Shown here: positions 43,589-46,308 of the stretch, in pieces
How positions within the stretch are numbered: position 1 is the first letter of the stretch
Layout: every line of letters starts with the position of its first letter
From: Bryobacteraceae bacterium
Lineage (GTDB): Bacteria > Acidobacteriota > Terriglobia > Bryobacterales > Bryobacteraceae
Direction: 5' to 3'
Assembly (NCBI GenBank): GCA_014860455.1
Contig: JACZJQ010000334.1
Location: forward strand, 1 to 46,308
DNA: 46,308 nucleotides
Made by a program: the position numbers and the translations under genes
The notes under the pieces: model-generated
The model's input: only the letters and a program-made list of their open reading frames with translations
What the model was told of the DNA's origin: nothing
The model's database searches: none

Positions 43589-46150
43589 ATGGCAACAAGA
43601 CGAAGAGACTTCCTGAAGTCGATGCCCGCAGCCGCCGCGGCCGCTGCCCAGCCCCCCACGATCGGACCCTCAACGCCCCGCATGGGATGGCCTCGCCGCT
43701 TCACCGGCCGCGCCCTGGCCCAGATCGCCATGCCTCTCGGCGGCGTCGCCGCCGGCTCCATCAGCCTCGGCGGACGCGGAAATCTCCGCGATTGGGAGAT
43801 CTTCAACCGCCCCGACAAAGGCAACCAGCCCGCCCAGGTCTTCGCCTCGGTCTGGGCTCAGGCCGCCGGCTCGAAGCCTGTCGCCATGGTCGCCGAGTCC
43901 CGCCACCTGCCGCCATTCGAAGGACAGAACGGTCTCGGCGCCAACAACGTCCCCGGCCTGCCGCGCCTGCAAAACGCGGTCTTCCACGCCTCCTACCCCA
44001 TCGCCCGCATCGACTTCTCAGACCGCCTCCTCCCCGTCAAACTCTCGCTCGAAGCCTTCACCCCCGTCATCCCTCTCGCCGAGAACGACTCCGGCTATCC
44101 CGCCGCCGTCCTCCGCTACAAGGCCACAAACCCCACCTCCTCCCCCGTCGATGTCGCTCTCGCCTTCTCCCTCGAAAACCCCGTCGGCACAGGCGAAGCC
44201 CGCAACAACTCTCCCGTCTCGGCCCCCGGCATCAAGGGCATCATGATGACCAACTCCAGGCTCGCCGCCGACGATCCGCTCCAAGGCTCCTTCGCCCTCT
44301 CCACCCCCTTCCAGGGCGAGGTCTCCATCTGGCGCGGCTGGCCCCGCAACCGTTGGTTCAACTCGCCCATGCTGTTCTGGGACCAGTTCTCCGTCAACGG
44401 CCGTCTCGGCGAAGACCCTGCCAAACCCGGACCCGTCGGCGTCGTCTGCCTTCGCGCAACAATCCCCGCCGGCGGCTCCGTCGAGTTCCCATTCATCCTC
44501 AGTTGGCACTTCCCCAACCGCACCCCCGAGCGCTGCCGCTGGACCGCCCCCAAGGGCGAGGAGAAAACCGTCATCGGCAACTGGTACTGCTCCCGCTTTC
44601 CCGACGCCTGGTCCGCCGCCAAAGACTTTTCCTCCCGCCTCCCCGATCTCGAACGCCGCGGCCGCGCCTTCGTCACCGCACTCGCCGAATCCACCATGCC
44701 CGCCGAAATCAAGGACGCCGCTTCGGCCAACCTCTCCACCCTCGCCACCCAAACCGTCTTCCGCACCCTCGACGGCGAGTTCCACGGCTTTGAAGGTTCC
44801 AACGACAAAGCCGGCTGCTGCTTCGGCTCCTGCACCCACGTCTGGAACTACGAATCCACCACCGCCCACGTCTTCCCCGGACTCTCGCGCTCCATGCGCC
44901 GCATGGCCTTCGTCCACACCCTCGACGACAAAGGCGGTATGCGCTTCCGCCTCCTCCTGCCCGCCGGCCGCCAACTGTTCGGCTTCGCCGCCACCGACGG
45001 CCAGATGGGCCAGATCATGAAGGCCTACCTCGATTGGAAACTCTCCGGTGACGACGTCTGGCTGCGCGCCATCTGGCCCCAGGTCAAGCGCGCCATGGAG
45101 TTCTCCTGGGTCGATGGCGGCTGGGATGCCGACCGCGACGGCGTCACCGAAGGCGTCCAGCACAACACCTACGACGTCGAGTTCTACGGGCCTAACCCCC
45201 AATGCGGCATTTACTACCTCGGCGCGCTCAAAGCCTCCGCCGAAATGGCCGCCGCCATGGGCGATGCCGGCTTCGCCTCCGCCTGCAAATCGCTGTTCGA
45301 ACGCGGCGCCGCCTGGACCGACTCCAACCTCTTCAACGGCGAATACTACATCCAGAAGGTTGTCGGCGCCGACCGCTCCTCCATCGCCCCCGGACTGCTC
45401 TCCTCCATGGGCTCCGAGGACACCAAAAACCCCGAATACCAGATGGGCGAAGGCTGCCTCGTCGATCAACTGATCGGCCAGTACCAGGCCGACGTTTGCG
45501 GCCTCGGCGACCTGCTCAAATCAGCCAACATCCGCAAGTCTCTTGAATCCGTCTATCGCTACAACTACCGCCGCGACCTCTCCTCGCACGAAAACCCCCA
45601 GCGCACTTTCGCCGTCAGCGACGAAAGCGGCCTGCTGGTCTGCGACTACGGCAAAAAGCCCCGCCCCAAAATCCCGTTCCCCTATTACGCCGAAGTCTGG
45701 ACCGGCTTTGAATATTCCGCCGCCGCCCAGATGATGTGGGCCGGCATGGTCGACCAGGGCATCGAGATCATCCGCTCGGCCCGCCTCCGCCACGACGGCG
45801 AGAAACGCAACCCCTTCGACGAACCCGAATGCGGCCACCACTACGCGCGCGCTATGTCCGCCTGGTCCCCCTTGCTCGCCTGGAACGGCTTCGACTACAG
45901 CGCGCCCAAACGCCGCCTGTCAGTCCATCCCAAACGCATGCCCCGCGTCGGACCCTTCAAGGGCTTCTGGTCCACCGGAACAGGATGGGGCGATTTAGTT
46001 TGGAACCGAAACTCCCTCGAACTCCGCGTCATCGAAGGCCGCCTCGCCGTCGACTCTCTCATCCACGGCGGCGAAACCATCGCCCTCGCCGGCCCGCAAG
46101 TCGCCGAGCCCGGCCGCCCGCTTGTCTGGAAGCGCCCTGCGAAGGCGTAG
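43589..46150 (+). CDS. Tat-exported GH116-family glycosidase (GBA2-like)
   Basis: 853 residues. Tat signal with TRRRDFLKSM, then an N-terminal beta domain (about 45-360) opening with IAMPLGGVAAGSISLGGRGNLRDWEIFNRP, the conserved start of the GBA2-type N-domain. The (alpha/alpha)6 catalytic domain (about 420-800) contains KYLDWKLSGDD-type repeats, DADRDGVTEGVQHNTYDVEFYGPNPQCGIYYLGALKA with the conserved NTYD/E region, and YAEVWTGFEYSAAAQMMWAGM. GH116 enzymes are retaining beta-glucosidases, beta-xylosidases or glucosylceramidases. Divergent from the corrinoid operon on a shared promoter region, suggesting a common substrate. Numerous long open frames on both other strands here are composition artefacts. 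Confidence 0.9.
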   Translation: MATRRRDFLKSMPAAAAAAAQPPTIGPSTPRMGWPRRFTGRALAQIAMPLGGVAAGSISLGGRGNLRDWEIFNRPDKGNQPAQVFASVWAQAAGSKPVAMVAESRHLPPFEGQNGLGANNVPGLPRLQNAVFHASYPIARIDFSDRLLPVKLSLEAFTPVIPLAENDSGYPAAVLRYKATNPTSSPVDVALAFSLENPVGTGEARNNSPVSAPGIKGIMMTNSRLAADDPLQGSFALSTPFQGEVSIWRGWPRNRWFNSPMLFWDQFSVNGRLGEDPAKPGPVGVVCLRATIPAGGSVEFPFILSWHFPNRTPERCRWTAPKGEEKTVIGNWYCSRFPDAWSAAKDFSSRLPDLERRGRAFVTALAESTMPAEIKDAASANLSTLATQTVFRTLDGEFHGFEGSNDKAGCCFGSCTHVWNYESTTAHVFPGLSRSMRRMAFVHTLDDKGGMRFRLLLPAGRQLFGFAATDGQMGQIMKAYLDWKLSGDDVWLRAIWPQVKRAMEFSWVDGGWDADRDGVTEGVQHNTYDVEFYGPNPQCGIYYLGALKASAEMAAAMGDAGFASACKSLFERGAAWTDSNLFNGEYYIQKVVGADRSSIAPGLLSSMGSEDTKNPEYQMGEGCLVDQLIGQYQADVCGLGDLLKSANIRKSLESVYRYNYRRDLSSHENPQRTFAVSDESGLLVCDYGKKPRPKIPFPYYAEVWTGFEYSAAAQMMWAGMVDQGIEIIRSARLRHDGEKRNPFDEPECGHHYARAMSAWSPLLAWNGFDYSAPKRRLSVHPKRMPRVGPFKGFWSTGTGWGDLVWNRNSLELRVIEGRLAVDSLIHGGETIALAGPQVAEPGRPLVWKRPAKA

Positions 46151-46154
46151 CCGC

Positions 46155-46308
46155 TCAGAACCGGTACATCATCTCGAGATAGCCGAACGCACCGTCCTTG
46201 CACTGCGGGTAGATCCTCGCCATCGCGCTCTTGCCGATGGCGTACCCGTAGAATCCTGACAGCGTCACATTCGGCCTCACGTTCCAATCGGCGCTCGCGT
46301 CGTAATAC
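46155..46308 (-). CDS. Outer-membrane beta-barrel protein, C-terminal end (alginate-export-like; partial)
   Basis: The last 50 residues of a minus-strand gene cut by the window edge; stop codon at 46155-46157. The visible sequence (YYDASADWNVRPNVTLSGF ... YLEMMYRF) shows alternating hydrophobic beta-strands and ends in an aromatic Phe, as needed for BAM-dependent outer membrane insertion. The style resembles alginate-export family barrels of Acidobacteriota. It ends 4 bp after the convergent GH116 gene. Family assignment is tentative because most of the protein is missing. Confidence 0.6.
   Translation of the reverse strand, partial: YYDASADWNVRPNVTLSGFYGYAIGKSAMARIYPQCKDGAFGYLEMMYRF

Noticed and set aside
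43500-43824. Extending the first corrinoid-operon gene upstream to 43824
   Set aside because: The extension would cross both promoters and part of the GH116 gene; the recognisable UroD-like sequence begins at 43497.
44018-45469. 483-codon frame antisense to GH116, and long plus-strand shadow frames such as 43555-44793
   Set aside because: Glycine/glutamate-rich or arginine/proline-rich composition typical of shadow frames; GH116 motifs lie in the other frame.

Overview
The window is 46.3 kb of GC-rich bacterial chromosome. Its gene content suggests a soil-type Acidobacteriota, most likely a Solibacter/Bryobacter-like member (Bryobacterales). The indicators are a large DUF5117-type zinc metalloprotease, Tat-exported Gfo/Idh/MocA oxidoreductases, a CHRD/PEP-CTERM protein, DUF5060-type and GH116 glycosidases, and an alginate-export-like porin end. 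That placement is inference from gene content; no rRNA or marker phylogeny is available here.

Layout. 1-172: the 5' end of a group IIC intron running out of the window on the minus strand, directly behind a terminator-like hairpin. 197-8606: sugar-acid/polysaccharide genes (Gfo/Idh/MocA oxidoreductase, secreted metalloprotease, secreted DUF5060/DUF4038 glycosidase, secreted double RidA-like protein, KDG kinase). 8655-14863 (minus): an orphan VapB-like antitoxin, argG, a second Tat-type oxidoreductase, a CHRD/PEP-CTERM protein and malQ. 15018-21382: a kinase-like protein, a cyclophilin, then a compact operon of a heme-c-type sensor kinase, an archaemetzincin and an NtrC-family regulator, followed by a methyltransferase and tRNA-Ser(CGA). 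21660-28111: a YciI-domain protein, NfeD plus slipin, pyrD, ridA, aqpZ, a TrmB-type regulator and an unknown. 28114-33665: malic enzyme/phosphotransacetylase fusion, an unknown membrane protein, cstA and a 59-residue YbdD/YjiX partner. 33672-35192: a cupin and a radical SAM gene diverging around a perfect palindrome.

The most interesting block is 35150-46150. Eight tightly packed minus-strand genes encode three UroD/MtaA-like methyltransferases, a corrinoid protein, a sugar-porter MFS transporter, a homocysteine S-methyltransferase-like protein, a DUF1638 protein and an ASKHA/[2Fe-2S] corrinoid reactivator with an apparent N-terminal frameshift. They diverge from a Tat-exported GH116 glycosidase across two back-to-back sigma-70-like promoters only about 15 bp apart. 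A reasonable model is that an exported glycosidase releases a (methylated) sugar or glycoside, the MFS protein imports it, and the corrinoid system removes the methyl group. The substrate is not proven by sequence.

Several genes (4435, 16609, 24640, 31444, 43497, 43589) carry a -10-like box only 6-14 nt before the start codon, which suggests leaderless or very short-leader transcripts. No CRISPR array, rRNA, prophage or complete insertion sequence was seen.
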